The position numbers and the translations under genes were made by a program. This document shows, piece by piece, positions 46,314 to 58,135 of a stretch of 64,000 nucleotides of DNA. The notes below the pieces were generated by a model. That model was not told the origin of the DNA, ran no database searches, and saw nothing but the letters and a program-made list of their open reading frames with translations. Position 1 is the first letter of the stretch. Every line of letters begins with the position of its first letter. This DNA comes from Channallabes apus. Taxonomy: Eukaryota; Chordata; Actinopteri; Siluriformes; Clariidae. Location of the stretch: the NCBI GenBank assembly GCA_030522415.1, contig CM060127.1:9306707-9370706 (forward strand), read 5' to 3'.

Positions 46314-49300
46314 TTTTAATCATTGCAGAACGCTGACCTTGAAGAGTTTCAGTTTAATCGGTTTAATCACCATTAACAGACCATGAGCTGTGAGGAAAGC
46401 ACATATTTTCTCTTCGAGATCTGCTGGAAGACTCAATAATGCTCCATTAAATCCGGACAATAATATGCAGGATGTAATAAAAAGAGACAAATCCAAAGCA
46501 TTTATGTAAACAAACACACAAACAAACAAACCTTGTCAGTAATTATATCAAATAATACAGTAGCTTTGATGTTTCATTGTATTTTTCATGTTCTTATACA
46601 TTGTTTTTCATCTTGATCAAGACTGTTTAATTGGTTGCGATCGTTATAGAGGTGGAATGACATTGAATACGTCACATCCTAATGAAGGCCAAAAGGGCTG
46701 AAATGCATTGGAAGATTTATTTATTGTACAGTATGACTTTGCTCCGATAATAAAGACGGCATGTATTTTATTTCTTCACAAATGCTTTAGATATTTCTCT
46801 CTAAGACACACTAAACCTTTGTTACTTCTTACAAATAATATAAAGAAATATACAATTTTCCAATAATCCACCTTACAAAGAAATAGCATGAACCAATATC
46901 CTGTTTCTTAAAGGAGAATACAAAGTTTTATGAGAGGCAGCACTGAGATTAAAGTCACTACCATTTCTAAGTGCAGACCTGGCTTTGGAGATTAAGTGTC
47001 GTATTCAGCAATGTGACACAATGAAACACGATTTATTTCAATTCGTTTGCATTTTTTCGATTTGGATGGACCAGGACCTCGCAGACATCTCCACTTAAAC
47101 CGCTCCTTATCTATTTGGTCTCGTTGGTGTGATTTAAGATACATGGGAGCCAGTAATTAAGCTGTTCTCAGCATGAAGCCCTGTAGCCGGTATTGACTGT
47201 TATTGACTTACAGTAGATTACCATCTTGATGGGAGGAGCAAGAGTCAACAGGCCTGATTTACGAGTATGTTCTGATTGGTTTTGTCTGGATGTACTTGGC
47301 CAAGACGATGTTTCCTGCGGATGACCCTCAGGCTTCAGGAACAGTCAGCAAAATCAGCCTTGTTCATGTCACCTTTCACACACACTGGTACAGTATGTAG
47401 CAGCCTTTCATTTGCATAACCCATTTCCAGGAATGAGGTGGACTGTTGCACACATTTGACAGAATGACAACAGTAGAGAGAAGCAGCCACCACCTGACAA
47501 AACATTATTACAGCAGACACGGCAACTCCACAGCGGCACTTCTTCGAGTGTCATTTGAAGACGAACAATGATTGTTTCTTGCTCTCTCTCCCTGCTTTTA
47601 AATGAATATATTTAATGTTATATGAGTATGTTCTTGTGTATAAGGTTGGCTATGGATCAGGAGTGGGGAGGGGCTGATTACTGCATTATTACAAAGTCTG
47701 CTGCAGCACGCTCTCTGAGCTACCAGCAGCTTGTTGTCTCAGCTTTGCAATTTTACATTTATTTCGCTACATAATTATCATGGCCTCATCTCTTCCAAAA
47801 GCATTTTCAAATGCAGAGAAGCCATTTTGTGGTTTGTGCATGATTGCCTATGTGGACGTGTCTACTCTCTCTCTCATTCTCAGCTCTGCCAATTGTTGTG
47901 CTCTTTGTACCACAACAGCCATTAATGGCCCAGGATTTCAGGATGTCCCCAGATGAAGATGTGACTACGCTACCGCAGGGAGGCTCTGCAGAAATAGTCA
48001 TGAACTCGGCCTGCAATCCGGACCCCTTTTTTTTTGTCCCCAAATCTTTATTCTGTGAGATATTTTGCATCACGTCCAGCTCTGGCCCCTGTGTTCAACC
48101 GCCTGCCAAAAACAATCCTTGCCCAATGCTCACGGTCGGCTGCACCCTACCCTGCGCGTCATGCTCCAGTCTAGATTTTTTTCACTCTTTTTTTTTCCCT
48201 TCATTTTCCCAGTATCTTTGCCCTCTGTCCTTGCTAATGTGCTCTCATTCCAAGATGTTTTTATTTGCACAGACAGAGACCTGGAAGAGTTGAACCTGGC
48301 ATGGTGGAATCTAAATGAAGAGTGGCCCGATGCCTCGGCTCTCCTGAGTCTCTTTGGGTTGATGCAGTTTGTGTTTTCCTGTTGGCTGCCTTTGCCTGAG
48401 CCTTTTCAAGCTGTCCATAGCTATTAGGATTATAAGTCTAAATTCCTAAATAGGGGACATATTTCCCAGCGCGTGACAGAGACAGACTGTGGCACCAATC
48501 ACTGCAAATGTTACAGACATGCGTCACTATGACACACTAATGGACATTTTCGTGCTCAAGTCAAACCAGGACTTTTGATTATGCAGAACAACAGAGCACA
48601 CTTATCCCAATGTTTCTCTAGTGTGTGGATACCTTGAGGTAGGAAGTTTTCTGAGTATACTGCAGCCATGATCAGACTGCCTTTTTCACATCTGAAATGC
48701 TGGCCTCCCAGGAACTCCTATCGCCCATGTGGAAATGGCTTGGCGTGAGGTAAGGACTATACGAGGTTCCTATAAGTGTTGTTTGTGAATGATTGTGTGT
48801 ACTGTTCCAATAAACAGGTGCACCTCTTCCACAAGTTATCCACCTATTTTTTAATGATCAGGTGTTCCATTTGCTGAATGTTCATCGGGACGCAGTGGGC
48901 TGAGAGCCACCTTGGCCAAAATAGCGCCATCTGTTGAATTTTGGAATGAACTAAAATTGTTACATGTTACTGTGAAGTGCACGGAATGGTGTGAGATCTC
49001 GTTTATTTACAAAGATTTTATTTTTATTTGCACACTTATAAACACATTTTTCAAAAATGTACAGTGCCATCTGTTGAATTTTGTGATGTACTAATGATTT
49101 TTTCAAGGTAATATATTTTAATGATATAAGGGTGCTGTCCATTTAAATGATAAAATAGCATATCTTCTCTTCCCGTGGGCCAATTGCGATGAAACAAAGC
49201 CTGTGTGTTACCACAAGCTCAGCCAAATACACCTGTGAAAACCCCATTCAATTTGTTCAGTAGTTTTTATGTAATGTGAGCACAAACAAACAGACAGACA

Positions 49301-49429
49301 AAAATGTCCAAAAAACCATCTTGCTGTGTTCTATTACTCATCTTACGTCCCCCCAAGTAATTTTTTCGCAAATATCTTCAATGTACAGACATTACCACTT
49401 TCCCGTTTTATTATACAGTATATATATAT
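45840..49429. other. Gene-free stretch
   Basis: No host exon recognised. Contains (TTTA)n at 46277-46316. 46980-47330 is repeat-free and could be regulatory. 48836-49320 holds two loose copies of GCCATCTGTTGAATTTTG (48927 and 49067) and ends in ACAAACAAACAGACAGACAA, resembling the tail of an old non-LTR element. A frame at 47844-48293 begins with a hydrophobic stretch but shows no domain. Confidence 0.4.
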
Positions 49430-49676
49430 TGTGGCGTGGGCGGGCCGGCGGCTGAAGACCGTCATGCTTTGCGGGGGTTTTCTCTGTCTCTACCATGAGA
49501 GAGAAGGGTGTTTGGGTTAGTGGCTTCGGCCAAGTTGGGTGCGTTTATGTGTGTGTGCTTGACCTGTGTATGTGTGCTTGTGCTGTGATAATAAACTACT
49601 CCCCAGCCATTTGCATTGGGGAGCAAGTAAGCTCACTCGTACTCCAAGATCCCTGCTAGCGTCGAAAAACGCTACA
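49430..49676 (+). repeat. 5' LTR of the gag-only element
   Basis: TG...CA ends, 247 bp. Contains AATAAA (about 49590-49595) as a likely poly(A) signal, and an internal TTTGCATTGGGGAGC block. One mismatch to the 3' LTR. Confidence 0.92.
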
Positions 49677-49677
49677 T

Positions 49678-49695
49678 TGGTGTCAGAAGTGGGAT
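49678..49695 (+). promoter_or_regulatory. Primer-binding site matching tRNA-Leu
   Basis: TGGTGTCAGAAGTGGGAT begins one base after the LTR. It is complementary to the 3' end of vertebrate tRNA-Leu(CAA) including CCA, from my knowledge of that tRNA. The gag ATG (49694) overlaps its last bases. Confidence 0.8.
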
Positions 49696-51250
49696 GGAGA
49701 TTTTTGAGTTTGAGCGAACGGCGGAGGACCTGCGAAAGATTCAGGAGGGCCGCCGAGTTGCAGCACGACTCCGGAAGAAGCATCTCCCGGATGGAACCAG
49801 TGCCAGCAAAGCGGCACGACGAAAGCAGAGCGGCGAGATGAGGATCCCGGCACTGGATCTCGGAGCGGAGCCCAACGTTGACGCTGAACAAGCTACAGCT
49901 CCGTGCCGGCGATGTGCGCTACAGCTGCGCCTTCCTTCCTACAACGGCGCCGTCGAGCCCTACGCGTTCTTCGCCCAAGTGGAGCTAGCCGCCGACTTCG
50001 CAGGCTGGTTTCCGGCGGAAACGGCCGTAAGGGTTGCTCTCTCGCTGAAGGGCGCCGCGCTCCGGGCACTGGAAGACCTCCGGGCCGATGAGCGGAAGGA
50101 CTGGGCAAAGCTTCGCGAGTCGCTTCACCTCCGGTTCGGTGCCGGTGATCGTCAAGAAGCAGCGTGCGAGGAGCTGGCAGTCCGCGAGCGGCGCGCATTT
50201 GAGCCACTGGGCGCGTTCGCCATGGACTTAAGAGGCCTGGCGCGCCGGTGCTTTCCAGAGTGTGAGCCGGCTAAACAGGAAGAGCTAGCGTATCGCGCTT
50301 TTCTTCGTGGGCTTCGACCGCCGCCGCTCGGGGAGCACATCAGGTTAGCAGCACCAGCTTCCCTCACCGAGGCGCTACGCGCAGCACAGCGCGCTGAACC
50401 CATAACTGCGGTGCATCACGGCGAAAGAGCCGAGAGATCGCCCGCAGCTCTGGGGCACTCGGTAGGTGAATCTAGCCGGGGACAGGGCTACCCGTCACGG
50501 CTAGACAACAGAATAGTCTCTGGGGTTTCGCGGCGATGCAACGTTCCTGGGTTTGAGGGACAGCGTACCCCAGCAGCCGTCGGACGAGCGCCAGGTGAAC
50601 ATCCGGGCGGCAAAGTACGTCATCGGTACTGCGAGCGAGGTAAAGAGCGCGTGTGCCGAATTACTCCCTCGCCGAGAGCATCGCCCGCAGTCGTTTCACC
50701 TGCGCCGCCGCTGGTCAGTGAACGTTTTGTCCGCTACACGGCAAAGAAGGGCCCCACCCAGCGCTCGCGGGCACCGCTGCAGGACTTTCGGGTGGGGGCA
50801 CCTGTGGAGTGTGTGGGCGTGGACACTCACAGCCAGGGGCGAGGCTTTGCTGCTGGTGAGCAGGTGTGGGTGTGTTCCGGAAGGAAGAGAGGGCGTTCAC
50901 CCAAGCTCACATCTCACTGGGTGGGCCCCTGTACGGTACTAGCTCAGCTCGCCGAGTTCATCTACCGGGTGCGGTTGGCAGGGCGGGCGCGAGTGTTGCT
51001 CCACCGAGACCGTCTTGCGCCTTTCCAGCCGCACGCCGGCGAGACAGCGAATTCTGCGGAGGCCGGACCGCCTCCGGGACAATGTGCTTCTCCACAAAAG
51101 GACCCCAGCGCCGACCGCCTTCACGCCTCCAAGACTGAGAGTCATGGTGACCGGGGATGGTCACAGCTCGGGTGGGGGCAGTGTGGCGTGGGCGGGCCGG
51201 CGGCTGAAGACTGTCATGCTTTGCGGGGGTTTTCTCTGTCTCTACCATGA
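49694..51250 (+). CDS. Gag fused in frame to integrase remnants
   Basis: 518 codons with no stop, from the ATG overlapping the primer-binding site to a stop inside the 3' LTR. Residues ~75-240 form a Ty3/gypsy gag capsid-like region (RLPSYNGAVEPYAFFAQVELAADFAGW; WAKLRESLHLRFG; AYRAFLRGLRP). No zinc knuckle is seen. After a low-complexity stretch come gypsy integrase pieces: VGAPVECVGVD (~367-376), which normally opens the catalytic core, is joined directly to GEQVWV (~389) and HWVGPCTVL (~409), which normally follow the core. So at least two deletions, one removing protease through RNase H and one removing the integrase core, both left the frame open. The product could still assemble capsids. 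Codons are GC-rich compared with surrounding DNA. Confidence 0.82.
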   Translation: MEIFEFERTAEDLRKIQEGRRVAARLRKKHLPDGTSASKAARRKQSGEMRIPALDLGAEPNVDAEQATAPCRRCALQLRLPSYNGAVEPYAFFAQVELAADFAGWFPAETAVRVALSLKGAALRALEDLRADERKDWAKLRESLHLRFGAGDRQEAACEELAVRERRAFEPLGAFAMDLRGLARRCFPECEPAKQEELAYRAFLRGLRPPPLGEHIRLAAPASLTEALRAAQRAEPITAVHHGERAERSPAALGHSVGESSRGQGYPSRLDNRIVSGVSRRCNVPGFEGQRTPAAVGRAPGEHPGGKVRHRYCERGKERVCRITPSPRASPAVVSPAPPLVSERFVRYTAKKGPTQRSRAPLQDFRVGAPVECVGVDTHSQGRGFAAGEQVWVCSGRKRGRSPKLTSHWVGPCTVLAQLAEFIYRVRLAGRARVLLHRDRLAPFQPHAGETANSAEAGPPPGQCASPQKDPSADRLHASKTESHGDRGWSQLGWGQCGVGGPAAEDCHALRGFSLSLP

Positions 51251-51428
51251 GAGAGAAGGGTGTTTGGGTTAGTGGCTTCGGCCAAGTTGGGTGCGTTTAT
51301 GTGTGTGTGCTTGACCTGTGTATGTGTGCTTGTGCTGTGATAATAAACTACTCCCCAGCCATTTGCATTGGGGAGCAAGTAAGCTCACTCGTACTCCAAG
51401 ATCCCTGCTAGCGTCGAAAAACGCTACA
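51182..51428 (+). repeat. 3' LTR of the gag-only element
   Basis: Same sequence as 49430-49676 apart from one transition near its start. Preceded by the polypurine tract. Confidence 0.92.
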
Positions 51429-52792
51429 ATATATATATATATATATGTGTAAAACTGCGGATCTTCTGGAAAATTTAAATACAACGGTTTATAAAGTTCA
51501 TACAAAATAGTGCAAAATAAAAAAAATAAAAATAAAATAAAATAATATATATAGTATGTGAGCAGAAGTTCTGTGGGTGGAAACACTTTGTTAATAAGAT
51601 AGGTCAGAGACTGTCTGGAAAGTTTCAGTCTGACAGGAAGAATCTGAACAATAAGCTTCACAGGCTCAGTCTGCTGCTACTGCATAAAGAATCTCTATTA
51701 CCACACTTATGACACATATGACAAATTTTTCTACTACAATCCTTGCTTTTTTGGGCTGTTCAGCAGAATGTGTCAGTCCTTAAAAATGTTCGAATCATCA
51801 GGCAGCTATAAATGATACCGTGATAACTGGCAGGTTGATTTTAAGTCTTGAGTGGATATGCATCTCATACGATCCTATGGCTTATTCAACCCTTTTGCTC
51901 CCTTTTCCAATCCCGCTCACAACCATCACTGAGCCAAATGCTGTAAATAATCTCCTCACCCTGCTTGCCACTCCTCTAACAGGCCCCCGGTGGGAATTGT
52001 CTTAAGCTTTGTGTCAATCATTCTCACTGTCCACCGTTTATTCCTAATTTTTTGTGACAGCGAAACACATGCCTCGAAACCTATCCATGCCTATTAAGGC
52101 TGAACAGATAGATTGTATCAGACGTTGATGTGGACAAAAAACATAATGTTTATTGTTTGCTGCTAGGGGTTTTGTGTCTTGATTTATTAATTATGTCCAC
52201 CAACATGCAAGAAGTAAGTACTGTACACAATAATGGTTTTATAATTCAATGTAAACACTTTATCTTAGTTACAGTACTATTGTTTAGACTACTATTTGTT
52301 TCCATATTTTTAGATTTAAATATATTCCTTTTATATACATCTTTAAGCATGTCCAGAAGTGTTAATTGTCTCTAAATATTACTCTCTCTATGGTGGGACT
52401 TCTCTCCTTATTCAAACCTTCAACCCTGAAAGGCGTCGGGCATTACAGTTTTTTTTAAATTATAGTTTGTTTTTAAAAAAGGGGCAAAACTTGACACTCG
52501 ATGCACTTCACAACCTGACATCTATAAAGAATCCAGTATATTTTATCAATGATGGCATCTGAGAACTGCAGGTAAGTTGACAGACATGGCAAATGACAAA
52601 CCACTGAAAATGTTCGGATGGGCTGCTGTGAATATGTTTTCAATTCACTTATACATTTAAAAAAAAAAAAAAAACATGCATAATATATTGTACATGGATG
52701 GGCATTGAGCCAATTACCTTTTTACGTTTTTTTTACTCTTTTGTAGCTCATTGACAGAAATGTGTAGAAAATAGATCAGCATATTATAAGCC
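51429..52792. other. Gene-free stretch
   Basis: (AT)n and A-rich simple sequence at 51429-51560; otherwise unique with no recognisable gene. Confidence 0.5.
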
Positions 52793-53567
52793 TGTCATTC
52801 ACGCTCGCGCCGCGACCGGCACTAGGACCTGGAAGTAGTACGGTTGCGAACCCAGAAGCATAAAAGGAGACAAGACCGCGCTTCACATCACTCAGTCATT
52901 GAGTTCGCCCATGTCAGTTCAGACGGTTCATCAGCCAGAGTACTCACTTTCTTGGGTTAGATGCAGGTTAAATTTGTGTTTTCCAGCCTCCGAGTGGCGC
53001 AGTGGTACTATCATCTGGGGATCGCTGGTTCGAACCCCGGGTGATGCTGTTTTCCTCTCACAGCTGGAGGCACAGAGAGAGCTGATTGGCCGAGCTCTCT
53101 CAGGGGGGAGGGATGAGACGTACTCGCGCTCCCACATTAATCACGGCTCTACAGCCAATCAGGGGCGTCTGTGAGCTCGTGCATGCGGAAGGAGCGGCTA
53201 GCGCTGTCCTCCGAGTGTGTTACTCCGCCCCTAATGGTGCGTGAGCAAGCAGTTCGAAAAGATGCGGTCGGCTGACGTCAGGCGGTTCGGAGGAAACACG
53301 AGATACAAGTAACAAGTAACAAACAGACTTAATGTGGGAGCCCCCTAGCGACGGGGAGGAATTGAGAAAAATTGGACCCCCCCCCCCCCCCCCCAAAAAA
53401 AAAATAAAATAAAAATGTGTGTTTTTCTCTTGCTCCCCCTCTGATAATAATCAGCGTGGTTATCCTGCTTACTCGCGTTGCTTCCGCATTTGGGTTTACC
53501 ATCCACGCAACAAAGGGCTAACCGCTAATCGCTACGTCTTCTGGTCACCCCGGGTTAGTTCCTGACA
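52793..53567 (+). mobile_element. Solo LTR of the chromovirus family, split by a SINE
   Basis: Begins TGTCATTCACG and ends GTTAGTTCCTGACA, flanked by AAGCC on both sides (52788-52792 and 53568-53572). It matches the LTR of the 57.8-62.9 kb element throughout (CCGGCACTAGGACC, CTCAGTCATTGAGTTCG, TGGGTTTACCATCCACGC, TACGTCTTCTGGTCACC) in the opposite orientation to that element, with clear divergence. No internal region remains, so it arose by LTR-LTR recombination. The TATA-like box (CATAAAAGG) and CTCAGTCATT start motif keep the same spacing. Confidence 0.9.
52983..53417 (+). mobile_element. tRNA-derived SINE nested in the solo LTR
   Basis: Same family as 17724-18163 (GAGTGGCGCAGTGGT, GGTTCGAACCCC, CCAATCAGGGGCGTCTGTG, CCCCTAGCGACGGGGAGG). 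TGTGTTTT is duplicated on both sides (52975-52982, 53418-53425), and LTR sequence resumes afterwards. It has a short deletion between the A and B boxes and a C-run before the A-rich tail (53378-53415). Confidence 0.88.
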
Positions 53568-53572
53568 AAGCC

Positions 53573-54479
53573 TAAAGGACAAAGAACTCAAACCTTCCTT
53601 GTTTATAGAAACATCATATGCATTTCTGTAATTGTTTCAAAAATAACCTTTGATTTTAATTTACATTATGGCATTTCGCAGATACACCTGTCCAAAGCAA
53701 TGGTTTAAAGTCTAAAGAATGCTTTAAAGTCTTAATAAATACATCCTGAATAGAACAGTATTATATGTCTAGACACCATAATCTTCATACTGTATATTGA
53801 AAAAAAAAGAAAACCCAAATAATTTTTCCGTACTTCAGTTAGAAGAAGGTCTTTGTGTGTTGTATTAAGATTGCCAGGGACTCAGCTGTCTGAACATTTA
53901 GGAAAAGTTCATTCCACTACCTGCTGTTGGTGCGAGAACAAAGAACAACCTTGATGCATGATGGTGGGACCAGGCGATCGATGCTGGTCTTGTTTTGGCT
54001 TTGTAGGTTTTTAAATCTAATGCGGGCTTCTACAGGAAGGCAGCATAAAGAGAATAACAATGATCTTGTGTTGACGTTGTGTAGCTGCATCCTGGATTAG
54101 TTGCAGAGATGGAATTGCTTACTGGAATTAAATGGTTTGCCTGGTCACCTTACTTTAACCCACATGTGCTGGGTGAGCCACATGATTCTCAAGAGGACAT
54201 AACCCAGTCTTACCACCAAGAATGTCACCCAGCTTCCACACACTTGAGAATGTTGCTCAAACAAACTATTGTCTAACAGAAACTCCAAACTATTGTCGAA
54301 TTCCAAACGTAAATCAGACAAACAAATCTGGAAACACCCAGGCATAGAGATTATTAATTAGAAGCATGTGACCAGTGATGGCGGATGGGAGCAGACGTTT
54401 CAGAGCCTCCATGATTCTTACTGTACCTAACAAACAACATAAACTCTGAAGTCACTCTACATGGAAGAATAGAAGAAAA
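53573..54479. other. Gene-free stretch
   Basis: Nothing recognised. Confidence 0.5.
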
Positions 54480-54895
54480 GATTCAGATTGTCAGCTGACT
54501 TCATTTTATTGCCACATAACATTGCTGAGCCTAATACTGACCAACTGAAGCAACCCCAGATCATAACACTGCCTCCAGAGGCTTGTACAATGGACACTAT
54601 CCATGATGGCTGCATCACTTCATGCGCTTCCCTTCTTACCCTGATGCACCCATAGCTCTAGAATTGGGTCAGTCTGGGCTCATCAGACCACATGACTTTT
54701 TTCAATGCTCCAAAGTTCAGTCTTTATGCTCCCTAATCCTTCCAGTTTTTAATAGTGTTGAAAGTTTTTTTTTTTTTAACCCATCTCCATTCACTTCAAA
54801 TCTCCTTAGTTGTTTTATTAGCTTAATGCAGCCGAGTAATTTGACTCTTCTCAAAATTGTGACTTTTTTGGCCAGACTGTAGATTTTTACAAAGA
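54480..54895 (-). pseudogene. Fossil Tc1-like transposase fragment
   Basis: On the reverse strand, blocks around 54555-54720 (ATGTGGTCTGATGAGCCCAG, the W(S)DE region of Tc1 proteins; TGCAGCCATCATGG) match the first half of a Tc1 catalytic core. Both ends are truncated and the frame is broken. Confidence 0.6.
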
Positions 54896-54909
54896 AACAA
54901 TGGGATCTT

Positions 54910-55278
54910 GGCGGCACGGTGGTGTAGTGGTTAGCACTGTCGCCTTGCACCTCCAGGGTCTGGGTTCGATTCCCTGGCCAGGCTCGATTCCCGTCTCTGT
55001 GTGCATGGAGTTTGCATGTTCTCCCCGTGCTTGGTGGGTTTCCTCCGGGTACTCCGGTTTCCTCCCACAGTCCAAAGATATGCAGGTTAGGCTAATTGGC
55101 GTTCCTAAATTGCCCGTAGTGTGTGAGTGTGTGTATGTGTGTGTGCCCTGCGATGGATTGGCACCCTGTCCAGGGTGTACCCCGCCTAGTGCCCGAAGTC
55201 TCCTGGGATAGGCTCCAGGTCCCCCTCGACCCTGAACTCAGGATTAAGCGGTATAGAAAATGAATGAATGAATGAATG
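54910..55278 (+). mobile_element. Full-length V-SINE (DANA/Mermaid-like)
   Basis: tRNA-like head GGCGGCACGGTGGTGTAGTG with B box GGGTTCGATTCCC, the conserved V domain (GTTTGCATGTTCTCCCCGTG, TACTCCGGTTTCCTCCCACA), tail CCAGGGTGTACCCCGCC and (TGAA)n end. A 14-bp target duplication AACAATGGGATCTT lies at 54896-54909 and 55279-55292. It is the youngest-looking of the V-SINE copies here. Confidence 0.95.
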
Positions 55279-55292
55279 AACAATGGGATCTT

Positions 55293-57751
55293 CATGCCTT
55301 AATTACTTTGGCGAAATGATAGAAGGTGAAATATTGATTATTTACAGTACAAAATCTGTACATAACTGATGGTGTCAAATGGAAAAAATTCACCCATACC
55401 AGCCTTGCAAACGCAAAAAAAAAACCTTAAAAAGGACAGAGTGCAAGGATGGAGAGCGAGAGAGAGAAAACAATTTTCCACTGTTTCCATCAGCTGACTC
55501 GTCCTCTCATTTGTCTGATACATGCGGCAGATTGCCTGTCCACCTTTACTACTACCACTGCGGAGTAAATAAAACGATAGTTTAAAAAATTGGTGCCATG
55601 ACCCCTGTGAAATGAAAGTGGTGCTCCGTGGGTAACATGAAGCTCTTCCATTTTTCAATAACCAGTCATCTGCCTGTCAGTGAAGGAATTCGTCCCAACA
55701 TTACCAGCTATCAATCAGAAATTGAATCGACTTGAAAATAGGAAAGTTTTTATAATTTCATCACCCTATACAGTAGATGTACAGAACAATACTGCTCACA
55801 GTCCATCAAGCCAATCATGTGTACACAGTGCAGATGCAGAACATCATTGTAACATTGTTGTCCTGTAATAGACTTCACCACTTTACTTAAATATTAATGG
55901 TTTTGGAGGTAGAAGGAGCTGAATTTGACACTTACACTGGCTGTATTCACCACAAATTGCCTAAGCAGCAGGTGTCTACCATACACACTGAACAGTTTGA
56001 CAAGACCAACGGAGCTGTAACAATTTTGGATAGGATTGTTACAGGGATGCTGTAATCATAGGAAGGCAGGCTCGATAGGTAAGTGCTTTTATCAGCCACA
56101 TTACCTTCAGCTCTGTCCAAAGAGGGCTTTTCGAATGTACTCGCCCCTACATTTATACAGAATTGCAGACATTTCATGAGAAATAAAACACACACACTCA
56201 CACACAAATACAGCACATGTCTACAGTATATTTGTGCCGAAAAATCTCAATGCATAGCGGAAATTAAACAAAGTTAAGCAATTATTGTATGTACTGTTCT
56301 GTAACACATATAGTACAGTATGTGCAAAGACAAATTCATAATGAGTGGGAAGGATGACTATGTGTTACATTTTCTTTAAAAAAAAAAAACCGATTAATTT
56401 CTGGTACGTATGGAGACTTTAGGCACACTGCATACTAAACATGAAAATTCTTCGTATTGTAAACCACTTGATTGCACATTTCACATACACAAAGTAAACA
56501 AGAGGCATATTTGAACACTGTGAAGGGCAACACTGGGAATAACAACAAGTTAAACAAATAGGCTGTGCTGATATAATGAACTGCTAATGAGACTGATCTC
56601 CCGCCAAGCTCGTTGACTACAGGCTAATATTTACACAAAAACTTAAGCGCTGAGAATAAAAGAACATTAAAGTCATTTTGGATTTGTTCACATCTTTGCC
56701 CGGATGCATGTTTATTAAGTGGTCAACTAACCCCAAGTGCTTTGATAAAAAACTGCAAAGTACATGCAGTAGGCGATATCCTTTCATTTTTTTCTTTTCT
56801 TTAAACAGCAGGAAATTATATTTAAAAAAAAAATTAATAAAAAAATGATTGGATGCAATCAGTTAATGACTCACTAATAAACATTTTTATGAATTTGTTT
56901 TGATTGAGGTTTTTCTAAAATGTTACCTAATCTCTTTAGGCAAATCAGTGCTATGTTAAATAAAAGCTTTCACAACATCCATTGTTATGTGATTAGGAAC
57001 ATTTTATTGCAATTTTTTTTTTTATAAAACAGTGGTTTTGTTTTCTCTAGTTTAAGGTTGAACATTATAGCACCTACAGTACATACCTAATGTTACTTAA
57101 AGGGATTAGTTTAGGATTAGGGGAAGGTTTTAACTTTAGTTTAATTTGTTGTAATTATATAAAAAAGTCTGTCAGAGAATCTTAATCCCTGAGCAAAGAC
57201 CTTTTAAAAAGAATGAGCTCATTGTAAAGCTTATTTTATAAAAACTATCAATAATATTACAATAAATCTTAATATGGCTGCCAATTGCTGATTTTTTTAT
57301 GCACAGTTAAACAAAAAAGATACTTTATGCAAACGAGGCTAACTTAATCTGCACGCATTTGCATAGCAAATAATTGCATTTAATCAGCATAAATTTACAC
57401 AGTAAAGGTACAAATCTAGCCCTTGTATGGTGTTTTTGAGCATATTTTTTATTCACTACATCTTATTGAAGAAAGATAGTTATCAAATGTTATCTGATCG
57501 AGCCATTATATATATGCCAGTATAATATGTAAAAAATAATTAGATTTATTTGAATAGTATGCATTTTACATTGCTTCCCAGCATACCTTTGAAAGCATAA
57601 AAGAACATTTGTGCTATTCCACAACCACACAAAAACGTATTTATTTATTTATTTATTTATTTATTTTTTAAATAAAGCAACATCTCAACTCTTTGGTAGA
57701 TGCCTATTATAACTTTCTACTGTATGTCTGTTAAATAAAAAAATAAAAAAG
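55293..57751. other. Gene-free stretch
   Basis: No gene or named repeat. (TTTA)n at 57639-57666; AT-rich throughout 56300-57750. Confidence 0.5.
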
Positions 57752-58135
57752 TGTCAGAGATGAACTAACCTGAGGTGACCAGAAGACGTAGCTTTAGCGG
57801 TTAGCCCAATGTAGCGTGGATGGTAAACCCAAACGCGGAGTAACGGCGAGTAGGCAGGATAACCACGCGATTTACTTTAAGGACTCTCACAAGAGTGGAG
57901 CAAGGGAAAAACACAAATTTAACCCGCGTCCTATAAATACACACACAACGGCAAGAAACGATAACCAAAACACAGTGAGTACTCACGGTTTGATGAACGC
58001 CAACGTTAACCGACATGGGCCGAACTCAATGACTGAGCGGTAAGCCACCGTTTGTTTACTCCTCTTATACTTCCTGGTAGGCGGCCGACTTACTTCCGGG
58101 TCCTAGTGCCGGCCGCAGATTGTGTGTGCATGACA
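57752..58135 (-). repeat. 3' LTR of the chromovirus
   Basis: TG...CA ends, 384 bp. In element sense it follows a polypurine tract. The pol frame ends inside it, at 58090. Confidence 0.95.

Larger units (their letters stand above)
49430..51428 (+). mobile_element. Non-autonomous LTR retrotransposon keeping gag only (TR-GAG-like)
   Basis: Two 247-bp LTRs (49430-49676 and 51182-51428) start TGTGGCGTGG and end CGCTACA, differing at one base I can see (GAAGACCGTC versus GAAGACTGTC). The interior is only 1505 bp: primer-binding site, one open frame and a G-rich polypurine tract (GGGTGGGGGCAG, 51170-51181). Flanking (AT)n prevents a clean target-duplication call, but ATAT is present on both sides. 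Protease, reverse transcriptase, RNase H and the integrase core are absent. The near-identical LTRs say it moved recently, so an autonomous partner should exist in this genome. Confidence 0.9.

Noticed and set aside
47844..48293. 149-codon frame with a hydrophobic, signal-peptide-like start
   Set aside because: No domain, low-complexity Phe/Ser tract from T-runs, overlapping open frames in other phases, no splice context.
49694..51250. The 518-codon frame as a domesticated host gag gene
   Set aside because: It lies between near-identical LTRs with primer site and polypurine tract, so it is a young mobile element, not a host gene.
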